Shown one piece after another: positions 15,587 to 23,651 of a DNA stretch of 44,430 nt (positions are counted from its first letter, which is position 1; every line of letters begins with the position of its first letter). The DNA is from a virus, in the IMG/VR virus record IMGVR_UViG_3300008221_000011, positions 1-44,430 of that record, one strand, 5' to 3'. The position numbers and the translations under genes were made by a program. Below the pieces are notes generated by a model. The model made no database searches. It worked only from the letters and a program-made list of their open reading frames with translations, and had not been told where the DNA came from.

Positions 15587-16625
15587 TGGCTACACCCCGT
15601 AGTTTGTCTAGTCTCGCTTGTAGTCTATTCGTCTTTCGTGCCTTTCTTGCTATCTTACGACGCTCACGGCGACTCATATTAGCAATACGGTATTCTTCAT
15701 CCTTTCGCTCTTTAGTTACTCTAGCGGCCTCCATAAGCAAGTCGCTGTGGTGAGGTTCTTTCAAATCGTGAATGTTCTCTAAAACCTTTGCTATTGCCCA
15801 AAAAGGAGCATTAAACTGTTCTCGCAATTCATCAATTGATTTCTCATAGAAAGCCAAAAGAACTTCCATTTCATTCAAATCATATGCTTCATTTGTAGAA
15901 TCATCTAAGGTTTTCATTCTTTTATCAACACTCTTGAGTAAGGTAACATCATCCTTTGATAGATGACGGGTAATTGGATTACCATGCTTTTCAATTAAAT
16001 CCTCTAATGCAGAATCAATCTTTACTGTCTTCGGCTTTGCGACGAATTCACCTTCTACTCGCATATATCGTTCTTTTCGCAACTTAAGGTATCGTTGATA
16101 GGTAGAGGATGCTGTTCGACTTGGTAATAGTTCCTTAATTAAATGGAAATCCCCTTTAAATTGATAATTAGATTGTAGAATTGTATCTTCCTCTTCTTTA
16201 GTCCAATTAGAACTAGTTCGGGTTTTGCTTTTCTTAGAGGTAGGTTTCTTTGTAGTAGAAACTTGAAGTTTTGTTATTTTCTCTAATTGTTCAATTTGCA
16301 AGGAAGCCGATTCTTTCGTCAGGCTACCATTAACACATTTAACATACAGTGCGTCTTCTAAGTTTTTTCGTTGTTTCTTATTACCTTCAGATAGAGATAA
16401 TCCTGCAATATACTTGCATTGTTTTCGTGTAGCGGGTTCTGTTTTCCAATTCATATTTTCACTTTCCTTTGCTGTTATTTGTTTAAACCTATTATATAGA
16501 TTCTGGTTTGTTGTTTTAATACCATACTGTGTTTGAACAAGCCTGTTTATTTTAGGATAGGTAAGTCCTTCTTCTCTTTTTTTAGCAATAAATTCTATTA
16601 CTTCGTCTGTCCATTTATTACTCAT
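15579..16625 (-). CDS. Myb/SANT-like DNA-binding protein, 348 aa
   Basis: Residues 1-50 (KWTDEVIEFIAKKREEGLTY onward) and about 138-185 (NWTKEEEDTILQSN, then ELLPSRTASSTYQRYLKL) both look like Myb/SANT repeats, with the W-T-x-E-E-E/D start and a recognition helix of S-R-T-x-x-x-x-x-x-R-Y type. A Lys/Ser/Thr-rich linker (TTKKPTSKKSKTRTSS) joins them. The C-terminal third is helical and ends in a very basic helix (SRRERRKIARKARKTNRLQ). Probably a viral transcription regulator or DNA-organising factor. It separates the E1-like and JAMM genes, overlapping both. Confidence 0.6.
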   Translation of the reverse strand: MSNKWTDEVIEFIAKKREEGLTYPKINRLVQTQYGIKTTNQNLYNRFKQITAKESENMNWKTEPATRKQCKYIAGLSLSEGNKKQRKNLEDALYVKCVNGSLTKESASLQIEQLEKITKLQVSTTKKPTSKKSKTRTSSNWTKEEEDTILQSNYQFKGDFHLIKELLPSRTASSTYQRYLKLRKERYMRVEGEFVAKPKTVKIDSALEDLIEKHGNPITRHLSKDDVTLLKSVDKRMKTLDDSTNEAYDLNEMEVLLAFYEKSIDELREQFNAPFWAIAKVLENIHDLKEPHHSDLLMEAARVTKERKDEEYRIANMSRRERRKIARKARKTNRLQARLDKLRGVANE

Positions 16626-17182
16626 ACATTCACAACCTTAAAATCACATACTTCTTCTTCATTCATGTATCGTTGAATCCATTGTGCGCCCATACCTGCA
16701 ATTGCGACTTGCATGAAATGAACCGCTTTGTTTGTTCCATCCCATGAATCTCCTTGACAACTAAATGAACCATCTTTACCTGCTAAAAGCATATCATACA
16801 TTTTAGGGTCGGCCTTGTGGCTCACAAGTGCGGCGTTCCTGCCCTGCGCTCGTAAGTCCAACCATTTAATACTTGTGTTGTATAAGGTGCGTCGAACACT
16901 CAAGTTATCTACGCAACAGATAACCAAATCAAATCCTTCCATTTGCTTTCCTGTAAGAATAGGAAACTTAGAATAGTGATTGACTGATTCATATGAATCC
17001 ATCATAACACTAGCCTTATTCTGCCCAACATGGGCCTTACTAAAGTTTTGATAAGTTAAGTTCTTTGTTTCAACTGAATCGGGGTCTGCAACAGTAATGT
17101 TGTATAGTCCGACCTTATCTAAATACTGCGTCAAGAATGACCCAATACCGCCTGTTCCAATTATTAATATTTTTCTATTCAT
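16622..17182 (-). CDS. ThiF/MoeB/E1-like adenylating enzyme
   Basis: 186 aa, shorter than MoeB/ThiF (about 245). Rossmann start ILIIGTGGIGS (residues 5-15), acidic D33-P-D35, the N41-L-T-Y-Q-N-F block, K56 and CCVDNLSVRR all match E1 adenylation sites that activate the C-terminal Gly of ubiquitin-like proteins. The CxxC zinc pairs of MoeB are missing; one Cys (SFSCQGDSW) could be the thioester residue. It activates presumably the Ubl-like protein at 22028-22228 and/or host SAMP-type modifiers. TFIIB lies directly upstream. Confidence 0.85.
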   Translation of the reverse strand: MNRKILIIGTGGIGSFLTQYLDKVGLYNITVADPDSVETKNLTYQNFSKAHVGQNKASVMMDSYESVNHYSKFPILTGKQMEGFDLVICCVDNLSVRRTLYNTSIKWLDLRAQGRNAALVSHKADPKMYDMLLAGKDGSFSCQGDSWDGTNKAVHFMQVAIAGMGAQWIQRYMNEEEVCDFKVVNV

Positions 17183-18044
17183 TTTTAATCTCTCCTAATT
17201 CACTTATTTGTTTGCCTTTTACTTGGGCGCAAGTCTTGTAACCTATTAAATTTAATAGGTCTTTTGTCTGCTTTTGAATCGCAGACCTTGAAGTTCCTGT
17301 TTTTTCCGAAATACTTCGCAAAGTTATTCTTGGATGAACAAAGATGTTCTTTGCTATCCAACAAATACTTTCGTAGTATGCATTTCTTTTGTTGTATTCT
17401 GATTGAATCACTACTGATTCAAATAACTCAAGTGTTTCTTGACACCTCGACACATAAACAATATCACTATCTATTTTATTTGCTGCTTTCTTTAACAAAT
17501 ATTGAGGGTCGGGTTGTAGTTGTTTGTTTCTTACACCGTAATAACTATTGATTCTTCTAATCAATCTGTTCAAACTCTTTCCCCCACAATTGAATTCCTT
17601 TGTTGCTTCTTTAATAGTTACTGGGGTTTTATTCTCTTTTAGAACAAACCAAGTTACTGCTGTTCCTCTTACTTCTAAAGTGTTTGCCGAAGTAAACACT
17701 CCTTTAGATAGTAACTCTCTATATACTTCTCCTATTCTATCCTTTAGTGAAGGGTCTTGAACACCAATACTAGAGAATACCATATTAGAGAAAAGAATAC
17801 CTTTTCTAATATGGCTGTCGTTTCCACTAAAACGCATATGTGTCATAGCCAATTTACTATGACCTGCTATTTTACTACCTAATCCTGTTTTATCAGCAGT
17901 ATGCTTCAAATCTCCATTATCAATAGATAACACTCGTTGTTCAAATAATTCAGTTACTGCGATTAACCCACATGATACACATGCAGTTTCTCCCATTACT
18001 TCATCGTATTCAAACTCACTTGTTTTGCACTCTAAGCATCTCAT
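17175..18044 (-). CDS. tfb: transcription initiation factor IIB (TFB)
   Basis: 289 aa from MRCLECK, start chosen for the SD GGAAGG 8 bases upstream; the longer frame begins inside the preceding gene. Zinc ribbon C3-L-E-C6 and C22-V-S-C25, then two cyclin-like repeats of about 90 residues (SSIGVQDPSLKDRIGEVYRE and ESICWIAKNIFVHPRI mark them). TFB recruits archaeal RNA polymerase to BRE/TATA promoters. A viral TFB could redirect host polymerase to viral promoters such as the palindrome-TATA modules at 31-34 kb. Confidence 0.9.
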   Translation of the reverse strand: MRCLECKTSEFEYDEVMGETACVSCGLIAVTELFEQRVLSIDNGDLKHTADKTGLGSKIAGHSKLAMTHMRFSGNDSHIRKGILFSNMVFSSIGVQDPSLKDRIGEVYRELLSKGVFTSANTLEVRGTAVTWFVLKENKTPVTIKEATKEFNCGGKSLNRLIRRINSYYGVRNKQLQPDPQYLLKKAANKIDSDIVYVSRCQETLELFESVVIQSEYNKRNAYYESICWIAKNIFVHPRITLRSISEKTGTSRSAIQKQTKDLLNLIGYKTCAQVKGKQISELGEIKNE

Positions 18045-19179
18045 CAAAATCCTTCCTATTTGTATTTTCAGGTGCAATTAAATATCTTTTAATTGTATTC
18101 ACCATTTTTATTGTCATTGTATCGTTTAATAAAGCAAATGCTCTTGCTGCGAATTGGTCGCCAAGAGAAGAACCTTCCGACATATTATCAATACAGATTG
18201 GCCCATGCCAAGTCCACCGACAAACTGCTAGTGGTAGTGGTTTACCTTCTTCATCGCTTTCTAAGTTGGGTTGGCAAACATAAGTGCTAACCTTTTGAAT
18301 GTCACTTTTATACTCACTGTTAGTAAGTTTCCAATCATATCCTTTACCTTTAATCAATAAGGACATTGGTATTCCATCCAACATCTCTAATTTAAGGTTA
18401 TCGGGGTGTTGGTCTTGCATCTCATGTAATAATTGAATGGCCCTGTTTTCCACAATGTCTTGTTGCCTATTCTGTTTCAAAAATTCTCGCATGAGTGTAA
18501 GTTGATGGGGGGTAGGGGTTTCTCCAAGAAGAGAAGCATAAAGCCTACTAATACCCATAAACTTATATTTACCCATTTTCTTATCACTTCGGAAGAAGGT
18601 GCAGAAACTATCTAAGTTTCTATTAGAGATAACTCCCCAAACACCATCACTTATTTCCAAAGCACATTCTTTTTCAGATATTTGCTGAACATTTAATCTT
18701 ACTTGTATCTTAGTAAAGTTATCATAGAAATGAAACGGCACTTTATTCTCTAAACAATACTTGATGTTTTCAGATAAAGATAGTGTCTTCATCAATGTTT
18801 TTAACAAAGGAACCGCACCCTTTTCCCTAATTGCTGAAAAAGAAACTCTTGCTAAAGCATTTGAAATAGTGCTTAGTGATTCACTTTTACCGTTTAATTG
18901 GTAGCGATTTCCTTTTCTTTCAATTGCAATTGGTAGTTCTTCTATAAATATAAGAATTGCCTTATTCTTCATTTGGTTTTGAATAGAATAATATCCTTTA
19001 TTAGAGAATAAGTCTTTCCAATAAGACACCAATGCATAATGCACAGGGTCTTTTGCACTCCTTGTTAAATGCAAGGTTCTGCTTCTACTACCAGTAAAAA
19101 CAGTAGACTTAATACTTACTTCCGGAAAGTAATTTTGAGTATCATCTGGTTTTTTAATTTTTAATTTTATTGTTTGCAT
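18016..19179 (-). CDS. unknown protein, 387 aa
   Basis: Alpha/beta protein with no motif I recognise. Noticeable segments are the basic strand-rich N-terminus (TIKLKIKKP, SRSRTLHLTRS), a WTWHGPICIDN segment near residue 335 and a helical end overlapping the TFB start by 29 bases. WTWHGP-type segments occur near the end of virus-encoded proteins of unknown role in the magrovirus set as far as I recall, but I cannot confirm this. Neighbouring TFB suggests a transcription-related job. Confidence 0.65.
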   Translation of the reverse strand: MQTIKLKIKKPDDTQNYFPEVSIKSTVFTGSRSRTLHLTRSAKDPVHYALVSYWKDLFSNKGYYSIQNQMKNKAILIFIEELPIAIERKGNRYQLNGKSESLSTISNALARVSFSAIREKGAVPLLKTLMKTLSLSENIKYCLENKVPFHFYDNFTKIQVRLNVQQISEKECALEISDGVWGVISNRNLDSFCTFFRSDKKMGKYKFMGISRLYASLLGETPTPHQLTLMREFLKQNRQQDIVENRAIQLLHEMQDQHPDNLKLEMLDGIPMSLLIKGKGYDWKLTNSEYKSDIQKVSTYVCQPNLESDEEGKPLPLAVCRWTWHGPICIDNMSEGSSLGDQFAARAFALLNDTMTIKMVNTIKRYLIAPENTNRKDFDEMLRVQNK

Positions 19180-19183
19180 ATTT

Positions 19184-19351
19184 TCACATCATATATATAT
19201 TGTCATTCTGTTTTAAAGCACAATTATCGTGCATTTCTTTTCTAATTTCTTCGGGTATGAGTAACTGATTACCACATATCCTGCAAGAAGTCGCTATTCT
19301 TTTTTTGTAAGTCCTGTGACTTTTTACATACTTAGGGTCTTTTTCTTTCAT
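19184..19351 (-). CDS. small zinc-finger-like protein, 55 aa
   Basis: Basic N-terminus (KEKDPKYVKSHRTYKKR) followed by S-C-R-I-C-G and later H-x-x-x-N-C, a likely C-x-x-C...H/C zinc knuckle. TAATG overlap upstream and ATG of the next gene 4 bases after its stop. Role unknown; may bind nucleic acid. Confidence 0.55.
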   Translation of the reverse strand: MKEKDPKYVKSHRTYKKRIATSCRICGNQLLIPEEIRKEMHDNCALKQNDNIYMM

Positions 19352-19683
19352 TATTTCCACCTAAATGCTTCTTTACACAGTAAACAATTCCCATCACACT
19401 CATCTTTATTTAAATCATGATAAATCAAGGCGTTGTTTCTATTAACTAGGTTGAAGGACTTCCATTCAGCAAATCCCATTTCAATTGCTTCATCGAAGTC
19501 CCACAACACACAATTAACTGTTTGTTCTAATCTGTATTTCTTTTCACTTTCATCTTCCATTTTATCACACACATCAAATGCTAAAAGAAGTCTTCTCTTT
19601 GACTCAAGTTTAAATGTATCTAAGTAAGTTAGCATCGCTCGCTTATATTCGCTATAAGATAGTTTCCTATAAGCGTGGCGCAT
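19351..19683 (-). CDS. hypothetical protein, 110 aa, with C-terminal Cys cluster
   Basis: Mostly helical, with basic start (RHAYRKLSYSEYKRA) and a final ECDGNCLLCKEAF segment that could hold a zinc ion together with nearby His. It follows the ribonucleotide reductase after 8 bases. Family not recognised. Confidence 0.55.
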   Translation of the reverse strand: MRHAYRKLSYSEYKRAMLTYLDTFKLESKRRLLLAFDVCDKMEDESEKKYRLEQTVNCVLWDFDEAIEMGFAEWKSFNLVNRNNALIYHDLNKDECDGNCLLCKEAFRWK

Positions 19684-19691
19684 ACTAACAC

Positions 19692-21560
19692 CTAGATTTC
19701 ACAAAGCCCACCGGCACAAGCAATTTCGCTTGCTAGGTCAGTATTGTCTTCATTCTCAACAACCTTAGTTAAGTCAATAGAACCTAATAAAGAATACATA
19801 TGGTTGTATTGTTCTTTTGTTATTGTTTCAAACGGTGCTTGTTTGTAAGTGCCACCATCATAAGGCAACACGGCTAATCCGTTGTAGTAGTGGCGATTAA
19901 ACCACATCCATTCAGCAACATCATCCCATTCATCTTCTTTGATTGAAATAGTTGCAGATACATTGTGGGTATTCATTCCATCAACATGTCCGTTATTAAC
20001 CCAACGAATACTAAACTGCTTTACTCTTTCAAGTAAATCAAATACGCTCTCCTTACGAGTTATTGCACCAACAGGTGCTTTTTGAGGAATACTAATTACT
20101 GCTTGTTCATCAGGATTATAGTATTCATCTTCAACAAGTTCGGGATGATTATTTAATAAGTAAGAATAGATTGCTTCATTCTTACCAACCCTAATACGAC
20201 GAATATAGTATTCGTCATGCCAAGCATGAATTCCGGAAGAAGAACCTAATACAAGAGAAGTTGTTCCTGCGGGTTTAACACAAGTTATTCTACTTGCAGG
20301 GTTAATACCAATTATCTTAGCAACCCTGTGGTTTTCTAACTTTGCTTGTAAAGAAGCCGATTCAATATCTAATTTCTCAACTATGTTTGCCGCAATCCCT
20401 GTCATAGATACTCCTAACAAAGAATCCTTTTCAGTAGTCTTTCGCCAAATATCACGCAAGTAATGAAAGTCTGTATAACCTGCTTGTAATGTTCCTAAGA
20501 ACGAAGCGGCTTTAACTCTTTCTTCTAAGTCTTTTTGACCTTCAATGTTACTTGCATTAACTTCTGTTAAGTTGCAGAATTGAAACGGTCTTAGTGCAAT
20601 TTCACAACAAGGATTAGTTCCCCAATCTTTATCGTTACTAAAGTAAATTCCGGGTTCTCCACTACCACTCAATTGAATTCGTTCCCAAACATTCATAAAG
20701 AATTCTTTATCTATTCTATGACGAAGTAATACTGCGGAATTGTTTGCTCTACCTCTTTGTGGATTATTAACATACCATTCACCTGCTTTACATGAAAGCA
20801 TTTTAGAATCATCTGCACTGAATAGACTAATCATAGCGGCACGACGAATACCTCCTGCTAATACTGCATCTGCCAAATGGCACATAATGTCGTGTGCTTG
20901 AATAGGTTCAAGTTTAGAACCATTAGGCATGTTTTGTAAGATACCTTCGACCTTTACTAAACATTCACGCAAAGGTTGAGGGCCTGGGGCTTTTCCACCA
21001 GAAGTCTTTAAAAGAGAACCTTTAGGTCTAATATCAGAATAATCAAATCTAGGACTATCTTTCTTAATACCCATGTAACATTCTAGTAAGACTCTTACTG
21101 CATCAGCCCAACCTTCAATAGAATCATTAACGAGATAGCGACGCTTTCTATTATCATTCGGTTGTTGGATTTCGGGTAATTGTTCGATATGATGTCTTTG
21201 GACAGAATAACCGACCCCCGTTCCACCGAGAAGTAAAAACATACTTTCGCCAAAAGCAATATAGGAATCAATAGGCATATAAGCACAATTGTAAACCCTG
21301 TTTGGACTAATCTCGACAGGCTTCCCGCCAAATTGCATAGAGCGCATAGAAGGAAGGACTTTTCTTGTTTTGATGTATTGTTCGTAGATTTCATTTATTT
21401 CACCACTTAATTCTGGGTAAGTCTTCTTGTGCATTTCACAATTTCTATTGACTATTTCATCCCAAGTTTCTCTTCTTTGTTCTTCAGGAATAAACCTAGC
21501 ATATTTCATATGCACAGTTATGTCCGATAGTATCTCGATTGCTTTACTTTCTTGTTTCAT
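19692..21560 (-). CDS. nrdJ: class II (B12-dependent) ribonucleotide reductase
   Basis: 622 aa from MKQESKAIEIL (SD AGGTG upstream; a GTG 9 bases earlier is possible). Single-chain reductase: the first redox Cys in RVYNCAYMP, the loop motif LGGTGVGYS, N-P-C-C-E-I-A-L holding the radical-site Cys and Glu, PAGTTSLVLGSSSGIH and the C-terminal redox pair ACAGGLC. Lack of a small-subunit gene and this layout indicate adenosylcobalamin-dependent class II. Makes dNTPs for viral replication and ties it to host cobalamin supply. Downstream gene follows closely. Confidence 0.93.
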   Translation of the reverse strand: MKQESKAIEILSDITVHMKYARFIPEEQRRETWDEIVNRNCEMHKKTYPELSGEINEIYEQYIKTRKVLPSMRSMQFGGKPVEISPNRVYNCAYMPIDSYIAFGESMFLLLGGTGVGYSVQRHHIEQLPEIQQPNDNRKRRYLVNDSIEGWADAVRVLLECYMGIKKDSPRFDYSDIRPKGSLLKTSGGKAPGPQPLRECLVKVEGILQNMPNGSKLEPIQAHDIMCHLADAVLAGGIRRAAMISLFSADDSKMLSCKAGEWYVNNPQRGRANNSAVLLRHRIDKEFFMNVWERIQLSGSGEPGIYFSNDKDWGTNPCCEIALRPFQFCNLTEVNASNIEGQKDLEERVKAASFLGTLQAGYTDFHYLRDIWRKTTEKDSLLGVSMTGIAANIVEKLDIESASLQAKLENHRVAKIIGINPASRITCVKPAGTTSLVLGSSSGIHAWHDEYYIRRIRVGKNEAIYSYLLNNHPELVEDEYYNPDEQAVISIPQKAPVGAITRKESVFDLLERVKQFSIRWVNNGHVDGMNTHNVSATISIKEDEWDDVAEWMWFNRHYYNGLAVLPYDGGTYKQAPFETITKEQYNHMYSLLGSIDLTKVVENEDNTDLASEIACAGGLCEI

Positions 21561-21562
21561 AA

Positions 21563-21940
21563 TTAACACCTATATTTACTTGCTTTGGGCAATTCTAAAA
21601 GATTAGTAAATGAATGTAGCCAATAGCCATCTTTGTAAATGACCCACTCCATTTCTTCTACAAAATCCCAATTATCAAAATCTTCAACAGCCAATACGCC
21701 ATGCTTTTCAATAATAGCATGGGGGCTATCAAAGGACTCCCCTTGATAATTTATTACAGTATTTCCAACGGCTACTATATTGCCGTATTTTCCTTGTGCT
21801 ATGATAGTAGATTCATTATAAAAATCAGGTTTAAAAACAGCCTTTTCTTGGATAACTAAAGGAATAAGAAGTTTCCATCCCTTAGTTTCAAGGAACATTT
21901 TTAATGCGTCTGCTGATATAAAGTGCCGTAAGTCTATCAT
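21563..21940 (-). CDS. hypothetical protein, 125 aa
   Basis: Begins with a helix (RHFISADALKMFLETKGW), then strands (STIIAQGKYGNIVAVGNTVINY) and the aromatic region WDFVEEMEWVIYKDGYW. Overall alpha/beta, no zinc or catalytic motif. It is the first gene after the hairpin at 21959-21993 that follows the Ubl-like gene, so could start a new transcript unit ending in the ribonucleotide reductase. Not an E2 by sequence. Confidence 0.55.
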   Translation of the reverse strand: MIDLRHFISADALKMFLETKGWKLLIPLVIQEKAVFKPDFYNESTIIAQGKYGNIVAVGNTVINYQGESFDSPHAIIEKHGVLAVEDFDNWDFVEEMEWVIYKDGYWLHSFTNLLELPKASKYRC

Positions 21941-21958
21941 ATTATCACACTTGCTAAA

Positions 21959-21993
21959 GGGGCAGGATATAGCGAAACGCTATACCCCACCCC
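21959..21993 (-). terminator. strong stem-loop after the Ubl-like gene
   Basis: GGGG-CAGGA-TATAGCG, loop AAA, CGCTATA-CCCCA-CCCC: a 16-bp stem in which the perfect 7-bp inner part is extended by GGGG/CCCC and three G-U pairs when read as RNA from the minus strand. It occupies the 87-base gap after the Ubl-like gene, an unusually long gap here. It is followed by only three T, so it may act as a processing or attenuation element rather than a full terminator. Confidence 0.6.
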
Positions 21994-22027
21994 AATTACG
22001 CAACTTGTGAACGGCTTATAGCCTTTC

Positions 22028-22228
22028 TTATCCGCCAACGATAGCAGGAACCAAATCAACTGATTGAACGGTTTCCCAATCAATACTGTTGATTTCTTCA
22101 CGCATTACCATGTCACCATCAACAAATACCCAATGTGTAGGGTGAGTGTCAATTTGCTCAATAACGCCTTCACTAACTAATTGTAAGTCAGTGTGTCCTG
22201 TTTCGTTTAATATCCGTAATTTAATCAT
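22028..22228 (-). CDS. ubiquitin-like (beta-grasp) protein with C-terminal Gly-Gly
   Basis: 66 aa. Predicted order is strand (MIKLRILNE), strand (TDLQLVSEG), helix (VIEQIDTH), strand (THWVFVDGDMV), helical turn (REEINSID) and last strand QSVDLVPAIVGG, ending exactly in Gly-Gly. This is the order and the end of MoaD/ThiS/SAMP and ubiquitin, and DLVPAIVGG is close to the PPVAGG-type end of MoaD. With the E1-like and JAMM genes in the same operon it is the likely modifier of a conjugation system. SD GGAGG precedes the ATG. Alternative: sulfur carrier. Confidence 0.6.
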   Translation of the reverse strand: MIKLRILNETGHTDLQLVSEGVIEQIDTHPTHWVFVDGDMVMREEINSIDWETVQSVDLVPAIVGG

Positions 22229-22326
22229 ACATATTCCTCCGAGTTATTCTCTCCATGACCTGCACCCTTATAAACGGATGCGGCTTGGGTTGTTTTTCCA
22301 TTTTTTTCACTTTTCATATTATTCAT
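22225..22326 (-). CDS. very small protein, 33 aa
   Basis: Reads MNNMKSEKNG, then KTTQAASVYKGAGHG and ENNSEEYV. It is polar and probably unstructured. ATGA overlap with the Ubl-like gene and the SD of that gene (GGAGGAATA) inside its last codons support translation as a coupled leader. Function unknown. Confidence 0.45.
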   Translation of the reverse strand: MNNMKSEKNGKTTQAASVYKGAGHGENNSEEYV

Positions 22327-22339
22327 TTTATTCACTTCC

Positions 22340-22612
22340 TTAAAATTCTTGTTGGTATTCCCTGTCTTCTTTCTCAAAGTTCCTTTGTTCCGAGAGATAG
22401 CCAGTTAAAATCATATCCATCTTTTCTTGTAGATTATCAATAATACCTGCAATCAACCTGCGATTAAGACTAATCCAAATACGGTGATAGGTATTAATTA
22501 CTACCTTTGGTTCATCATTCTCATCCATCGAAATTACGATAGGGGGCAATTGTGCATCATCTACTAATCTAAATTCTACTTTCTTTTTTTCTTCCATTGT
22601 ATTCATATCCAT
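22340..22612 (-). CDS. hypothetical protein, 90 aa
   Basis: Strands PPIVISMDEND and EPKVVINTYHRIWI are followed by a long helix (NRRLIAGIIDNLQEKMDMIL) and a charged tail of Gln/Glu/Arg (SEQRNFEKEDREYQQEF). No motif recognised. It overlaps its upstream gene by 10 bases. Confidence 0.55.
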   Translation of the reverse strand: MDMNTMEEKKKVEFRLVDDAQLPPIVISMDENDEPKVVINTYHRIWISLNRRLIAGIIDNLQEKMDMILTGYLSEQRNFEKEDREYQQEF

Positions 22613-23004
22613 TCCTCCATTTCAAAGTCAGGTAATTGCAATCGCACTACCTCACCGTTTTCATCGTATTGTGTTACTGATATTGATTGTAATATCAATA
22701 AAGCATTGGGATTAACCCAAAGTTTGCTTTCCTGCAAGTTACCATTATCAACCAAAGTATTAACAAACAATTCACAATCCATGTTATCTACCCATCGTCG
22801 TCTTAGTCCTCTAATGGTGCTAGTAATTATTTCCATCAACAGTGTTTCGTTTATGTCGCCAACTTCTTCATTTAATTCAAGATTACTAATTATCATATTA
22901 CCAATCTCCAATAGGGTTACTTTATTATTATTACAAAGAGTATCGAGGATTTCCCTCTCAATGTTACCTTGTAAGTAATCATAAAAATTATTCTTATCAA
23001 TCAT
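22603..23004 (-). CDS. hypothetical protein, 133 aa
   Basis: Helical N-terminal two thirds with two HTH-like segments (IEREILDTLCNNNKVTLLEIG and STIRGLRRRWVDNMDC) and a beta C-terminus with an acidic aromatic end (DFEMEEWI). May be a small DNA-binding regulator, but there is no clear signature. Confidence 0.5.
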   Translation of the reverse strand: MIDKNNFYDYLQGNIEREILDTLCNNNKVTLLEIGNMIISNLELNEEVGDINETLLMEIITSTIRGLRRRWVDNMDCELFVNTLVDNGNLQESKLWVNPNALLILQSISVTQYDENGEVVRLQLPDFEMEEWI

Positions 23005-23300
23005 GACATCACCGCCAATAGTGAAACCAAAGACTCTTTATTCTTTGTAGTAACTAAAGCATACAACCGTTCATAATCGGGGTTGTTCTCGTTGTCAATC
23101 AACGAAATAAGAGTTTCTGAAAAGATACGAGCGAGCCTCACATGAGGAACACCCATTATTACCTTTGCCATCTTAATACTCAAATCATGTTTCATTCTAT
23201 CATGTGCTAAACAATGAACGCATTGAACACGCATCATTACATCATGTTGTTGGTCTGCTACAAGAGTATATCCATCATTATTACATTCCTCACAATTCAT
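23001..23300 (-). CDS. zinc-ribbon protein, 99 aa
   Basis: C3-E-E-C6 and C27-V-H-C30 (MNCEECNNDG ... VQCVHCLAHD) form a two-knuckle zinc site near the N-terminus; the remaining helical part (LSIKMAKVIMGVPHVRLARIF) may bind a partner. One of several zinc miniproteins in this operon. TAATG overlap upstream. Confidence 0.6.
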   Translation of the reverse strand: MNCEECNNDGYTLVADQQHDVMMRVQCVHCLAHDRMKHDLSIKMAKVIMGVPHVRLARIFSETLISLIDNENNPDYERLYALVTTKNKESLVSLLAVMS

Positions 23301-23434
23301 TATCCCACCACCTTACATTCTTCAAGGATAATATATTCATCCTCTTCTAATTCTATTCGCATTTCACTAATTAGGTCATGGAACCAATCAATGTTTTTTG
23401 TTCCCATTTGTATTTTTATATCATAGTGTTTCAT
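23300..23434 (-). CDS. small acidic protein, 44 aa
   Basis: Strand MKHYDIKIQMG, helix IDWFHDLISEMRIELEEDE, strand YIILEECKVV. The ATGA overlap upstream and TAATG overlap downstream make translation likely. No family recognised. Confidence 0.5.
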   Translation of the reverse strand: MKHYDIKIQMGTKNIDWFHDLISEMRIELEEDEYIILEECKVVG

Positions 23435-23649
23435 TCTTCTTCATCTCCAAATAATTCTGCATATGAACCATCTTCTTCATATTCTGTGCGAAGGTCGGAT
23501 TCATAATCACTTAAACCACATCGGTATGCGATAGGGTCTAAGCGATATAATGCCACTGATGGCGCATATTCCAAATAACCTATTTTAATGGTCGGGTAAC
23601 ATTCATCTAGCATATCGTCGTATAATTCTGTTATTAATTTCATATTCAT
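23431..23649 (-). CDS. small acidic protein, 72 aa
   Basis: Tyr/Glu/Asp-rich (ELYDDMLDEC, LSDYESDLRTEYEEDGSY), ending LFGDEEE, whose Glu run comes from the SD of the next gene. SD AGGAGGAAT precedes ATG. The high negative charge would suit a DNA-mimic or inhibitor, but this is guesswork; function unknown. Confidence 0.5.
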   Translation of the reverse strand: MNMKLITELYDDMLDECYPTIKIGYLEYAPSVALYRLDPIAYRCGLSDYESDLRTEYEEDGSYAELFGDEEE

Positions 23650-23651
23650 AT

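Noticed and set aside
21563-21940. E2-like conjugating enzyme next to the Ubl-like gene
   Set aside because: There is only one Cys, at the very C-terminus, and no H-P-N or similar motif; the fold order does not match.
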